From NCBI RefSeq assembly GCF_001687105.1, contig NZ_CP014596.1, positions 1,177,001-1,241,000 on the forward strand: a DNA stretch of 64,000 bases, given 5' to 3'. A program made the position numbers and the translations under genes. Source of the DNA: Salipiger sp. CCB-MM3 (GTDB lineage: Bacteria > Pseudomonadota > Alphaproteobacteria > Rhodobacterales > Rhodobacteraceae). Positions within the stretch are counted from its first letter, which is position 1. Every line of letters begins with the position of its first letter. The notes below the pieces were generated by a model. The model had not been told where the DNA came from. It was given only the letters and a program-made list of their open reading frames with translations, and ran no database searches. Shown here in pieces: positions 33,940 through 41,010 of the stretch.

Positions 33940-34419
33940 ATGAGCGATATCCGTACCGACGACATCGACCTGACCGAAGAGCCGAAGCTCGGCCTCGGGG
34001 CCCATGCCGCGGCGCTGGCGGTGGTCTGCGTGATCGCGCTGGTGGGCAACACCGTTGCGACCGAGAACACCGTGCCGCAGGGGCTGGTTGGCCTGATCAT
34101 CCTGTGGGTGATGTGCATGATCGGCATGGTGCTGACCAAATTCGTGCCGTTCAAGCTGCCCTCGGTGGCGTGGATCTCTGCCGTGGGCATCCTTGCCACC
34201 ATGCCGTGGACGCCGGGCAGCGCGTGGATCCTCGACAAGGTGAGCCACGTGAACTTCCTGACGCTGGCCACGCCCTGCCTCGCCTATGCGGGCATCGCGA
34301 TTGCCAAGCGTGAGATCGAGATCGCCAAGACCTCGGGTTGGAAGATCGCCGTGGTCGCCGTGCTGGTGATGACCGGCACCTATGTGGGCTCTGCCATGGT
34401 GGCGCAGGCCTTCCTCTGA
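33940..34419 (+). CDS. small membrane protein, partner of the DUF3100-like protein
   Basis: The 159-residue protein has an acidic N-terminal tail (MSDIRTDDIDLTEEPKLG), then four or five helices ('LAVVCVIALVGNTVA', 'LVGLIILWVMCMIGMVLTKFVP', 'VAWISAVGILATMPWTPGS', 'ATPCLAYAGIAIAKREIE', 'IAVVAVLVMTGTYVGSAMVAQAFL'). No family is recognised. The 3-base gap to the preceding gene and matching membrane character suggest a two-subunit complex, perhaps an importer for the substrate of the amidohydrolase/dehydrogenase cluster. A good terminator follows. Confidence 0.6.
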   Translation: MSDIRTDDIDLTEEPKLGLGAHAAALAVVCVIALVGNTVATENTVPQGLVGLIILWVMCMIGMVLTKFVPFKLPSVAWISAVGILATMPWTPGSAWILDKVSHVNFLTLATPCLAYAGIAIAKREIEIAKTSGWKIAVVAVLVMTGTYVGSAMVAQAFL

Positions 34420-34436
34420 TCGCTCCCTGATCCCCA

Positions 34437-34505
34437 CCACGGGCCGCGCATCCCCGGCCCGTGGAACCTGCCCCCTCTCCGGCGACGGTGAGGGGGCTTT
34501 GTTTT
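34437..34505 (+). terminator. tandem hairpins ending the membrane-protein operon
   Basis: A first perfect stem, CCACGGGCC (34437-34445) with GGCCCGTGG (34456-34464), is followed by GCCCCCTC (34470-34477) with GAGGGGGC (34490-34497) and TTTGTTTT. The second is a standard intrinsic terminator. Confidence 0.82.
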
Positions 34506-34549
34506 GCCCCGGTTGGTTATCCGGCGGCTTTGCGCAGGGGCGGGCGGGC

Positions 34550-35530
34550 TTAGCCCCGCAGCAGGATCTTGCCCGTGCGCGCCGGGGTCTGCGCCGCCTT
34601 CATCGCCTCGGTGATCTCTTCGAGATCAAAGATGCCGCCTACGTCCAGCGTCAGCTTGCCCTGAGCCGCCAGCGTGACCAGTTCGGTCAGCAGACGAACC
34701 TGCGTCTCGCCGCTCATTTCCTTGAACACGCGTGCGGCCCAGAAGCCGCGCACCGCGAGGTGTTTGGTGATCATCTCGCCGCTCGGCAGTTGCAGCGGCG
34801 CACCGGTGGCGGTGCCGAAGACCACATATTCGCCGTCCTGTCCCAGCAGCGCGGCCAGATTCATGCCCAGTTCCGCGCCGACGGAGTCGATCGCCGAGAC
34901 CGCGCCAGCCTCGCCCAGAAGCGCCTTGGCCTGCTCCAGCCAGCCCGCCTCCGCGGTGCAGAGCACATGCTCGGCGCCAAGCGCTTTGAGTTCATCCACC
35001 GCCTCGGCGCGGCGCACGAGGTTGAGCAGCTTGAGGCCGCGGGCCTTGGCGAGGCTGACCATGATCTTGCCAACCGCCCCATTGGCGGCGGTCTGCACCA
35101 GCCATTCGCCTTCGCCGACTTTCAGCGAGTCCAGCAGGGCGATGGCGCTGAAGGGCATGGCGATGAGCTGCGCCGCCGCTTCGTCCGCGATCTCGGCGGG
35201 CAGGGGCAACAGAGTGGCGGCGGGCGCGACGAAATACTCGGCCCAGCTGCCGTGCACGCCGCCGACCGAAATGCGCTGACCGATGAGCGCGTCGTCCACG
35301 CCCTCGCCAACGGCCACGACTTTGCCCACCGCTTCGGATCCGCCGATCTCGCCGGGCAGTTCGGGGACATAGCCGTATTGGCCGCGGATGGTCCACAGAT
35401 CGTGGTTGTGAACCGGGGAGAGGATCGTCTTGACGAGCACCTGTCCGGCGCCGGGTTCGGGGGTGTCGGCTTCGCCGAACAGCATCACTTCGGCCGGGTC
35501 GCCGAAGACGTCATGATAGGCAGCTCGCAT
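34550..35530 (-). CDS. zinc-binding-type medium-chain dehydrogenase/quinone oxidoreductase
   Basis: ATG 35530 follows AAGGAGCA on the reverse strand and gives 326 residues starting MRAAYHDVFGDPAEVMLFGEAD. MDR features are the GroES-like N-domain ('VLVKTILSPVHNHDLWTIRGQYGYVPELPGEIGGSEAVGKVVAVGEGV') and a nucleotide domain with 'GEWLVQTAANGAVGKIMVSLAKARGLKLLNLVRR'. The catalytic zinc Cys of alcohol dehydrogenases is absent, as in quinone and enoyl reductases that use NADPH. It lies 37 bases after a TetR regulator on the same strand, a pairing typical of electrophile defence. Confidence 0.85.
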   Translation of the reverse strand: MRAAYHDVFGDPAEVMLFGEADTPEPGAGQVLVKTILSPVHNHDLWTIRGQYGYVPELPGEIGGSEAVGKVVAVGEGVDDALIGQRISVGGVHGSWAEYFVAPAATLLPLPAEIADEAAAQLIAMPFSAIALLDSLKVGEGEWLVQTAANGAVGKIMVSLAKARGLKLLNLVRRAEAVDELKALGAEHVLCTAEAGWLEQAKALLGEAGAVSAIDSVGAELGMNLAALLGQDGEYVVFGTATGAPLQLPSGEMITKHLAVRGFWAARVFKEMSGETQVRLLTELVTLAAQGKLTLDVGGIFDLEEITEAMKAAQTPARTGKILLRG

Positions 35531-35567
35531 GGGAGTGCTCCTTGGTCTGTGTATGAGTGTCAGGGTG

Positions 35568-36167
35568 TCAGGGTGTCTGGGGGTCGAGCCGAAGCGCCGT
35601 ATCCGCCCGGGCCTGCCGCAGCGGCGCTTCGCTGCGCGCCAGTTTCGACAGGATCGCCGCGCCAAGCCATTGGGCGTAGAGCCCGCCTGCCGTCGCCATG
35701 GGGTCTGGCTGCGGGCGCAGGGTTCCATCCTCGGCGCCCTCGCGCAGCAGCGTGGCGATGCGCGCCACCAATTGCTCCACACCCGCATCGAGAATACGCC
35801 GCATATCTTCCGAAAGATCGGCGATCTCGGCGGCGAGCTTCACCACGAGGCAGCGGCTGGCAAGCCCTTCCTGGGCGCTTTCGTCCAGCCAGACGTCCCA
35901 ATAGGCGTCGAGCCTGTCTCCGGCGGTGCCGGGCGCTTCGGCGAGGGCGTCGAACTTCAGAAGGTATTCGCCCACATACTCGTGCAGCAGGGCGCAGCCG
36001 AAGGCCTCCTTCGACGGGAAGTAGTGGTAAAACGATCCTTTCGGAACGCCGCTCTCGCGCAGGATTTGCGACAGGCCCACACCGGTGAAGCCACCATGCA
36101 GCACAAGTGCGCGGCCGGTGGCGAGGATTTTGCGGCGGGTGGTGTCTGATTTCTTCGGCTCTGTCAT
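35568..36167 (-). CDS. TetR/AcrR family regulator (NemR/AcuR-like)
   Basis: ATG 36167 gives a 199-residue protein (MTEPKKSDTTRRKILATGRALVLHGGFTGVGLSQILRESGVPKGSFYHYFPSKEAFGCALL). The DNA-binding head is textbook TetR. The C-terminal helices include 'SRCLVVKLAAEIADLSEDMR', with a Cys of the type NemR-family members use to sense electrophiles. It is the first gene of a two-gene unit with the MDR oxidoreductase. A TAGAC-N5-GTCTA palindrome lies 20 bases upstream of its start, so it probably represses itself and the reductase. Confidence 0.88.
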   Translation of the reverse strand: MTEPKKSDTTRRKILATGRALVLHGGFTGVGLSQILRESGVPKGSFYHYFPSKEAFGCALLHEYVGEYLLKFDALAEAPGTAGDRLDAYWDVWLDESAQEGLASRCLVVKLAAEIADLSEDMRRILDAGVEQLVARIATLLREGAEDGTLRPQPDPMATAGGLYAQWLGAAILSKLARSEAPLRQARADTALRLDPQTP

Positions 36168-36186
36168 AGGGCGTAGATAATCAAAA

Positions 36187-36201
36187 TAGACCGGTCGTCT
36201 A
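36187..36201. promoter_or_regulatory. TetR operator candidate
   Basis: TAGAC-CGGTC-GTCTA has perfect 5-bp arms and resembles the TAGACC...GGTCTA boxes known for NemR-type repressors. Its position just upstream of the TetR gene fits autorepression. Confidence 0.6.
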
Positions 36202-36294
36202 GTGCCGAACGGGATGACTGCGCGGAAAGCCGCCAGACGACAACTGCCGAACCCCGTGATACGCTCGGCCCTCAGTCGTATGGGAGGACCGGTA

Positions 36295-36873
36295 ATGATT
36301 GACCTGAAACCGCCGTATCGCATCGCAACACCCGAGGATGCTCAGGAACTTGCGGAGCTGGTGAATTTTGCCGGGGAGGGGCTGCCGTACTTTCTGTGGC
36401 AGGATCTGGCTGAGCCGGGGATGGACCCATGGGAAGTGGGCCGTCGGCGGCAGGCCGAGAAGGCCGGCGAAGAGCAGGTCGTCGTGGTGGACTTTGGCGC
36501 TGGGGCGGTTGCCGCGCTGACCGGCTACGCCATCGACCAGAGCCCCGATCCGGTGCCCGACGATCTGCCCGCCATCTACCGCCCGCTGCAGGAGCTTGAG
36601 AATTCCGCTCCGGGCAGTTGGTATGTCAACGTACTGGCCTGCTATCCGGATCACCGCGGCATGGGGTTGGGCACCGGCCTGCTGAAACTGGCTGAAGAGA
36701 TTGCGCGCGCCGAGGGGCTCTCGCGGATGAGCATCATCGTCGCCGGGCACAACGAGGGCGCGCGGCGGCTCTACGAGCGGCAGGGCTATGTGGTCGAAGC
36801 CTCGCGACCCTGCAGTTTCGATGGCTGGGAGACGAAGACCCGCGAATGGGTGCTGCTGGTCAAAACGCTCTGA
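36295..36873 (+). CDS. GNAT family N-acetyltransferase
   Basis: ATG 36295 has GGGAGGA 7 bases upstream. The 192-residue protein carries the GNAT acetyl-CoA motif A in 'WYVNVLACYPDHRGMGLGTGLLKLAEEIARAEGLSRMSIIV' (R/Q-x-x-G-x-G/A as HRGMGLG) and the C-terminal 'NEGARRLYERQGYVVE' strand-helix. It acetylates an amine in the cytoplasm. The acceptor cannot be predicted. It is divergent from the TetR gene and its stop faces the MaoC gene 6 bases away. Confidence 0.88.
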   Translation: MIDLKPPYRIATPEDAQELAELVNFAGEGLPYFLWQDLAEPGMDPWEVGRRRQAEKAGEEQVVVVDFGAGAVAALTGYAIDQSPDPVPDDLPAIYRPLQELENSAPGSWYVNVLACYPDHRGMGLGTGLLKLAEEIARAEGLSRMSIIVAGHNEGARRLYERQGYVVEASRPCSFDGWETKTREWVLLVKTL

Positions 36874-36879
36874 GCGGGG

Positions 36880-37323
36880 TCAGTCGAACTTGCGCGACGG
36901 CGCCAGCACCTTGGCCTCGCCGACCAGCACCGGTTTGCCGTCGACGGTGCATTTGCAGTCGAGCATGACGCGGCGCTTGGCGAAATCAATGTCGGTCACG
37001 GTGACCTCGGCCAGAACCGTGTCGCCGGGGCGCACCGGGCCGACGAATTTCAGCGTCTGCCCGAGGTAGACCGTGCCGTGGCCGGGCAGTTGCTCGCCGA
37101 TGACCGCCGAGATCAGCCCGGCGGTGAGCATGCCATGGGCGATCCGCCCTTCAAAGATCGTATCCTGCGCATAGGCGTCGTCGAGATGGACCGGGTTGTG
37201 ATCGGTGGAGACCTCGGCAAAGAGCTCGATGTCGCGGTCGGTGACCTGCTTGCGCAGGTGGCGCGACATGCCCATCTCGATGTCTTCGATGCAGATCGTC
37301 CCGCGGGGCAGGTTGTCGAGCAT
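36880..37323 (-). CDS. MaoC family (R)-specific enoyl-CoA hydratase (PhaJ-like)
   Basis: Three in-frame ATGs are possible (37338, 37335, 37323). GGAGGAG directly upstream favours 37323, giving 147 residues. The hydratase motif is clear: 'FAEVSTDHNPVHLDDAYAQDTIFEGRIAHGMLTAGLISAVIGEQLPG' with the D-x4-H catalytic pair. Such proteins hydrate crotonyl-type thioesters and can feed polyhydroxyalkanoate synthesis. It is not close to the other MaoC protein at 8711-9166 in sequence. It appears monocistronic, with an AT-richer upstream region (37324-37420). Confidence 0.88.
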   Translation of the reverse strand: MLDNLPRGTICIEDIEMGMSRHLRKQVTDRDIELFAEVSTDHNPVHLDDAYAQDTIFEGRIAHGMLTAGLISAVIGEQLPGHGTVYLGQTLKFVGPVRPGDTVLAEVTVTDIDFAKRRVMLDCKCTVDGKPVLVGEAKVLAPSRKFD

Positions 37324-37479
37324 CTTCTCCTCCATCATCGGTGGTCCGGCAATAAATTGGCTGCCATGATTGGCTTTGGGTAATTTTATTACTTCGCGGG
37401 CGCAGAAAATCAAGGTGTAAAATTCACCTTCGGCGCGGGATCGCGGCGGGTCCGGGGCGGCTCCAACGCCCGAAACGAC

Positions 37480-37507
37480 ACCGCCGCCCGGCGGTGCGGG
37501 CGGCGGT
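37480..37507 (-). terminator. hairpin downstream of the HAD-IIA gene
   Basis: ACCGCCGCCC (37480-37489) pairs with GGGCGGCGGT (37498-37507) 36 bases beyond the HAD stop codon. The reverse-strand tail has only a short T run, so termination may be partial. Confidence 0.5.
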
Positions 37508-37543
37508 TTGATCTTGGGAAACCGGTGGTTGGCGGTCAGCGGC

Positions 37544-38416
37544 TCAGCGCAGGAAGCCGATCGAATAGGTCGGCTCGAGGCTTTCCTTCTCGAGATAGGC
37601 GGCAAGCGCCTCTGCCTCGGGCTGGGTTTCGGTCTTGGTTTCCTTGGCGGCGAGCCCGCCGGTGATGAAGAGCGAATCCAGATCCTCGCCAATCGCCCCG
37701 AGGATGTCAGTGCGGATGCCATCGCCGACGCAGAGGATCGCGCTGTCGGGCACGTCGCGGTCGATCTCGGCAAGGCGGCGGCGGGCCAGATCGTAGACCG
37801 GCGGATGCGGTTTGCCGAAGTAGAGGCTTTCGCCGCCCATCTCGGTATAAAGCTTGGCCACCGCACCGGCGCACCACTCGCGCTCTTCGCCGCGGTCGAC
37901 CACGATGTCGGGGTTGGCGCAGAGCAGCTTCAGGCCCTTCTGCTTTGCATAGAGCAACTGCGGGCGCAGCGTGTCGGGATGGGCATGGGCGTCGAACGGG
38001 CCACAGCAAACGATGCCCTCGGCCTCTTCAAGCTCCACGCGCTCGATCTCAAGCGGCTCGTCCAGTAGCTTGATCGGCTCGAAGAACGGCAGATCGAAAT
38101 CGACCCCCATGAACCAGACCTTCTGGCCCACCTCACCGCGGAACATGGCCACGCGGGCGCTGTCGCCGGAGGTGGCGATATTGTCCCACGCATCCTCGGG
38201 CACGCCGAATTTCTCGATCTGCTTGACCACTTCGTGACGCGAGCGCGGCGCGTTGGTCAGCAGCACCACGATGCCGCCGCGGGCGCGATAAGCGCGCAGG
38301 GCCTCGATGGCTTCGGGAAGCGCTTTCACGCCGTCATGCACGCAGCCCCAGAGGTCGACGAACATCGCCTCGTAGTTCTGCGAGACCTCGGAAAGCGACT
38401 GGATGATACGGGACAT
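37544..38416 (-). CDS. HAD superfamily class IIA hydrolase
   Basis: The frame is open farther upstream, but ATG 38416 gives the normal start MSRIIQSLSEVSQNYEAMFVDLWGCVHDGVKALPEAIEALRAYRARG (290 residues). HAD motif I is 'VDLWGCVHDG', motif II 'VLLTNAP', a IIA cap occupies the middle, and motif III/IV are 'GKPHPPVYDLA' and 'VGDGIRTDILGA'. This matches the TIGR01459 hypothetical HAD-IIA group common in alphaproteobacteria. It is a probable phosphatase of unknown substrate. It is the only gene between the MaoC gene and the epimerase, all on the reverse strand. Confidence 0.87.
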   Translation of the reverse strand: MSRIIQSLSEVSQNYEAMFVDLWGCVHDGVKALPEAIEALRAYRARGGIVVLLTNAPRSRHEVVKQIEKFGVPEDAWDNIATSGDSARVAMFRGEVGQKVWFMGVDFDLPFFEPIKLLDEPLEIERVELEEAEGIVCCGPFDAHAHPDTLRPQLLYAKQKGLKLLCANPDIVVDRGEEREWCAGAVAKLYTEMGGESLYFGKPHPPVYDLARRRLAEIDRDVPDSAILCVGDGIRTDILGAIGEDLDSLFITGGLAAKETKTETQPEAEALAAYLEKESLEPTYSIGFLR

Positions 38417-38490
38417 GGGAAGCCTTTGTCTGACGCCGGATTTCTTGGGTTCGCCCTTTGATAGGGCAGGCCGCACGGAGTGACCAGCGC

Positions 38491-39375
38491 TCACATGCGC
38501 GGCGTGACGGTATAGCCAAAGCGCGCGCTGTCGCCGGGGGCGAGGCTGCGCGCGCCGGGGCGTTCGGACAATTCCGCCGACGCGCCGACGCGGGCGTGCA
38601 TCCCGTGCCACGGCTCGACACAGAGAAACGGCGCGCCGGGTTTCTGCCAGAGCGCCACGATGGGCAGGTTTTCAAAGGTGAACTGCAGGCGCGGGCCATC
38701 GAAGACGCCATAGGTCAGCGCATCACCCGCACCCTCGGGAAAGATCATCGCGTCGGATTCGAACTGTTCCGGTTCCAGCAGCAGCCGCCCGGCGGCGAAG
38801 GGCGAGGGGTGGCGGCCGTCGGGCAGGCGCCCGCCCTTGATGCGCGCCAGTTTGGGCTCACCGGCGTTGGCCAGCATCACCTCATGCGGTGCGTCCCCGG
38901 TGCCCGGCAGCGGCCATGCGAAGGCGGGATGGAAGCCAAGGCAGAAGGGCATCGCGACATCGCCGGTGTTGATCACCTCGGCGCTCACCTCAAGGCGGCC
39001 CCGATGCAGCCGGTGGGTCACCTCAAGGCGAAAGGCGAAGGGGTATTGCGCGCGGGTCTCCGCGTCGTCGCTGAGCGCGTGGCGGCACATGGTCTTGCCT
39101 GCTTCGAGCAGGGTGAACGCGCGGCGGCGGGCGAAACCATGCTGGCCCATTTCGGCCTCATGGCTGCCGATGCGGATGCGCCCCTCGGGCGCGGGGCCCA
39201 CGATGGGGAAGAGGATTGGGGCGCGGCCCGACCAATACTCGGGGTTGCCCTGCCAGAGCAGTTCGGCCCCGGCCTTGCGAAAGCTCTGCATCTCGGCACC
39301 AAGCGCCGCGACGGTGAGCGTGAGGTCAGCTTGGGACAGCGACACGTCTGGCTGGGAACTGGCGGGCTGGGTCAT
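38491..39375 (-). CDS. aldose 1-epimerase family protein
   Basis: ATG 39375 opens a 294-residue galactose-mutarotase-like beta-sandwich protein: 'QPDVSLSQADLTLTVAALGAEMQSFRKAGAELLWQGNPEYWSGRAPILFPIVG' at the N-terminus, catalytic-region His in 'MGQHGFARRRAF' and 'FCLGFHPAFAWPL', and 'CVEPWHGM' toward the C-terminus. The 'LFPIVGP' signature is typical of the YeaD/LacX-like subgroup, which interconverts anomers of hexoses or hexose phosphates. No sugar genes adjoin it, so its physiological substrate is open. Confidence 0.88.
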   Translation of the reverse strand: MTQPASSQPDVSLSQADLTLTVAALGAEMQSFRKAGAELLWQGNPEYWSGRAPILFPIVGPAPEGRIRIGSHEAEMGQHGFARRRAFTLLEAGKTMCRHALSDDAETRAQYPFAFRLEVTHRLHRGRLEVSAEVINTGDVAMPFCLGFHPAFAWPLPGTGDAPHEVMLANAGEPKLARIKGGRLPDGRHPSPFAAGRLLLEPEQFESDAMIFPEGAGDALTYGVFDGPRLQFTFENLPIVALWQKPGAPFLCVEPWHGMHARVGASAELSERPGARSLAPGDSARFGYTVTPRM

Positions 39376-39473
39376 GGGGCATTCGCTTTGCTGTAAGAGC
39401 ACCTCAGAACTATGGCGCGCGGGCAGGCGAAGTCCAATAGGGCGAAACGGGCGCTTTTGCGGGGACAGGCACG

Positions 39474-39497
39474 AAAAGGGCACCCCGCAGGGTGCCC
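39474..39497 (-). terminator. intrinsic terminator of the pyrophosphatase gene
   Basis: GGGCACCC (39478-39485) and GGGTGCCC (39490-39497) form a perfect 8-bp stem with a CGCA loop. Read on the reverse strand it is followed by TTTT, 25 bases beyond the ppaC stop codon. Confidence 0.82.
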
Positions 39498-39521
39498 TCG
39501 ATGCTTCGCGCTGTTTGACGC

Positions 39522-40442
39522 TCAGACCTTCAGGTTCGGAATGATCTGCTTTTTGCGGCTCATCACGCCCGGCAGCACCACGGTGTCACCCTCGACCGTC
39601 GCGCCAAAGCTTTTCTCGGCGACGCCCTTCACCAGATCGTTGGGGATCAGCAGCGTGGCTTCTTCCTTGAGGATGTCGACGATGAACAGCAGCACCTCGT
39701 CAACGCCATCCTCGGCGGCGACAGTCTTGAAGCTGGCCATCAGGCTGTCTTTGCGGCCGAGCGGGATCTCGGGCGCGGTGGTTTCCAGCACGGAGACGCG
39801 GAACTTGGTGCCGTCGACTTCATATTCCTTGCTGTCCATGCGGATCAGCTCGGCGTCGGAAAACTCGGAGACATCCGATTTGGCGGCGAACATCTCGACC
39901 GCGAAGTCGGCCAGATCGACGCCCAGATCGGCGGCCAGCGTTTCGGCCACGGCCTTGTCGTGCGAGGTGGTGGTGGGCGAGCGGAAGGCCAGCGTGTCCG
40001 ACAGGATGCAGGTCAGCGCGGCGCCTTTGATCGCCTCGGGCATGTTCGCGACGTCACGGCCGATGAGGTCGATCATGATGGTCGCAGTGCAGGCCAGCGG
40101 GCGCACGGTGATGTCGATCGGAGCCTTCGTCTCCAGCCCGCCGACCAGCTTGTGGTGGTCGATGATGGCGCGGATGTCGGCGCTGTTGATCGAGGCCGGA
40201 AGCTCGGCGGGGTTGTTGGTGTCGACGATGACCACGGGCGCGCCTTCGGCCACATCGCCGATGATCTCGGGCTTCTCGAGGCCCCAGTGCTCGAGCATGA
40301 AGGCAGCCTCGGTGTTGGGCTCGCCCAGCAGCGCGGGCTTGGCTGCCTCTCCCTTCACCTCGTTCAGGTACCACGACCAGATGATCGGGCTGCCGGTGGA
40401 GTCGGTGTCGGGGGATTTATGGCCGAAAACCAGGGTGGTCAT
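39522..40442 (-). CDS. ppaC: manganese-dependent inorganic pyrophosphatase (family II)
   Basis: ATG 40442 gives 306 residues with the DHH-family metal sites in order: 'VFGHKSPDTDST', 'PVVIVDTNNPAEL', 'IIDHHKLVGGLE' and the C-terminal DHHA2 domain with 'LGRKDSLMASF' and 'MSRKKQIIPNL' binding pyrophosphate. There are no CBS domains, so it is the short, unregulated form. It hydrolyses PPi to phosphate in the cytoplasm, pulling biosynthetic reactions forward. It is transcribed alone, with its own terminator. Confidence 0.94.
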   Translation of the reverse strand: MTTLVFGHKSPDTDSTGSPIIWSWYLNEVKGEAAKPALLGEPNTEAAFMLEHWGLEKPEIIGDVAEGAPVVIVDTNNPAELPASINSADIRAIIDHHKLVGGLETKAPIDITVRPLACTATIMIDLIGRDVANMPEAIKGAALTCILSDTLAFRSPTTTSHDKAVAETLAADLGVDLADFAVEMFAAKSDVSEFSDAELIRMDSKEYEVDGTKFRVSVLETTAPEIPLGRKDSLMASFKTVAAEDGVDEVLLFIVDILKEEATLLIPNDLVKGVAEKSFGATVEGDTVVLPGVMSRKKQIIPNLKV

Positions 40443-40621
40443 GCGGGAAACTCCTTGGGTGCATCTTGCAGGCAAATGTGCAGTCGCGGGGTTTATAGGC
40501 ACGCGCGCGAGGCTTGTCACGCAGCCAATGCTGCGCCTGCACGGCTGTGAGCGCAAACCGGCAAAGGTCATGGAACAAAGCCGTTTCCGCTCGCGTTGGG
40601 GCGTCCATAAGGAGATGATAC

Positions 40622-40834
40622 ATGAGCCAGATGATGAGCCACATGACCGTCGACGCCGCAATGGATGTGCCGCCCGACCCGCGCGAGCCGATGACCGACG
40701 TACAGGAAGTGCGCCTGCGCGAATTGTCCGAAGCGGTGGGCGAGGATTTCGATGCCGAGCTGACCCTGCGCGAGGCCGACCGCCGCATCGAAGAGCTTGA
40801 GGATTTCGCAGGCAAGAAAGCGCCGGCCAGCTGA
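40622..40834 (+). CDS. DUF3072 domain small protein
   Basis: The 70-residue protein has AAGGAGAT 6 bases before its ATG. After a flexible, Met-rich start (MSQMMSHMTVDAAMDVPPDPREP) comes the short motif 'MTDVQEVRLRELSEAVGEDFDAELTLREADRRIEELEDFAG', which matches the DUF3072 pattern of small alphaproteobacterial and actinobacterial proteins. It looks like a two-helix domain related to SAP/SWIB-like modules. No function is known. A strong terminator follows 50 bases downstream, so it is a single-gene unit. Confidence 0.75.
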   Translation: MSQMMSHMTVDAAMDVPPDPREPMTDVQEVRLRELSEAVGEDFDAELTLREADRRIEELEDFAGKKAPAS

Positions 40835-40885
40835 GCGCAACGCTTGATTTAAGCGCTGCGCAGCGGCCCGCGCGGCTGCGCATGA

Positions 40886-40916
40886 CCGGGGCGTGAACAT
40901 GCCCCGGCGCGTTTTT
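40886..40916 (+). terminator. terminator after the DUF3072 gene
   Basis: CCGGGGC (40886-40892) pairs with GCCCCGG (40901-40907). CGCGTTTTTCGTT follows. Confidence 0.82.
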
Positions 40917-41010
40917 CGTTTACCGGATGACGAAATCCTGATACCCGGCCCCCGAGCCCGTATGGGCAGATTGTTCAACGTTGAACCATCTTCGTTGGGA
41001 GGCCTACGAC

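Noticed and set aside
32404..34440. A 678-codon reverse frame opposite the aldehyde dehydrogenase and membrane genes
   Set aside because: It consists of low-complexity His/Asp/Gly/Arg stretches and is antisense to well-supported genes.
34550..35530. Naming the MDR reductase AcuI because of the AcuR-like TetR neighbour
   Set aside because: The N-terminus and core motifs do not follow the AcuI pattern; only the general quinone-reductase assignment is justified.
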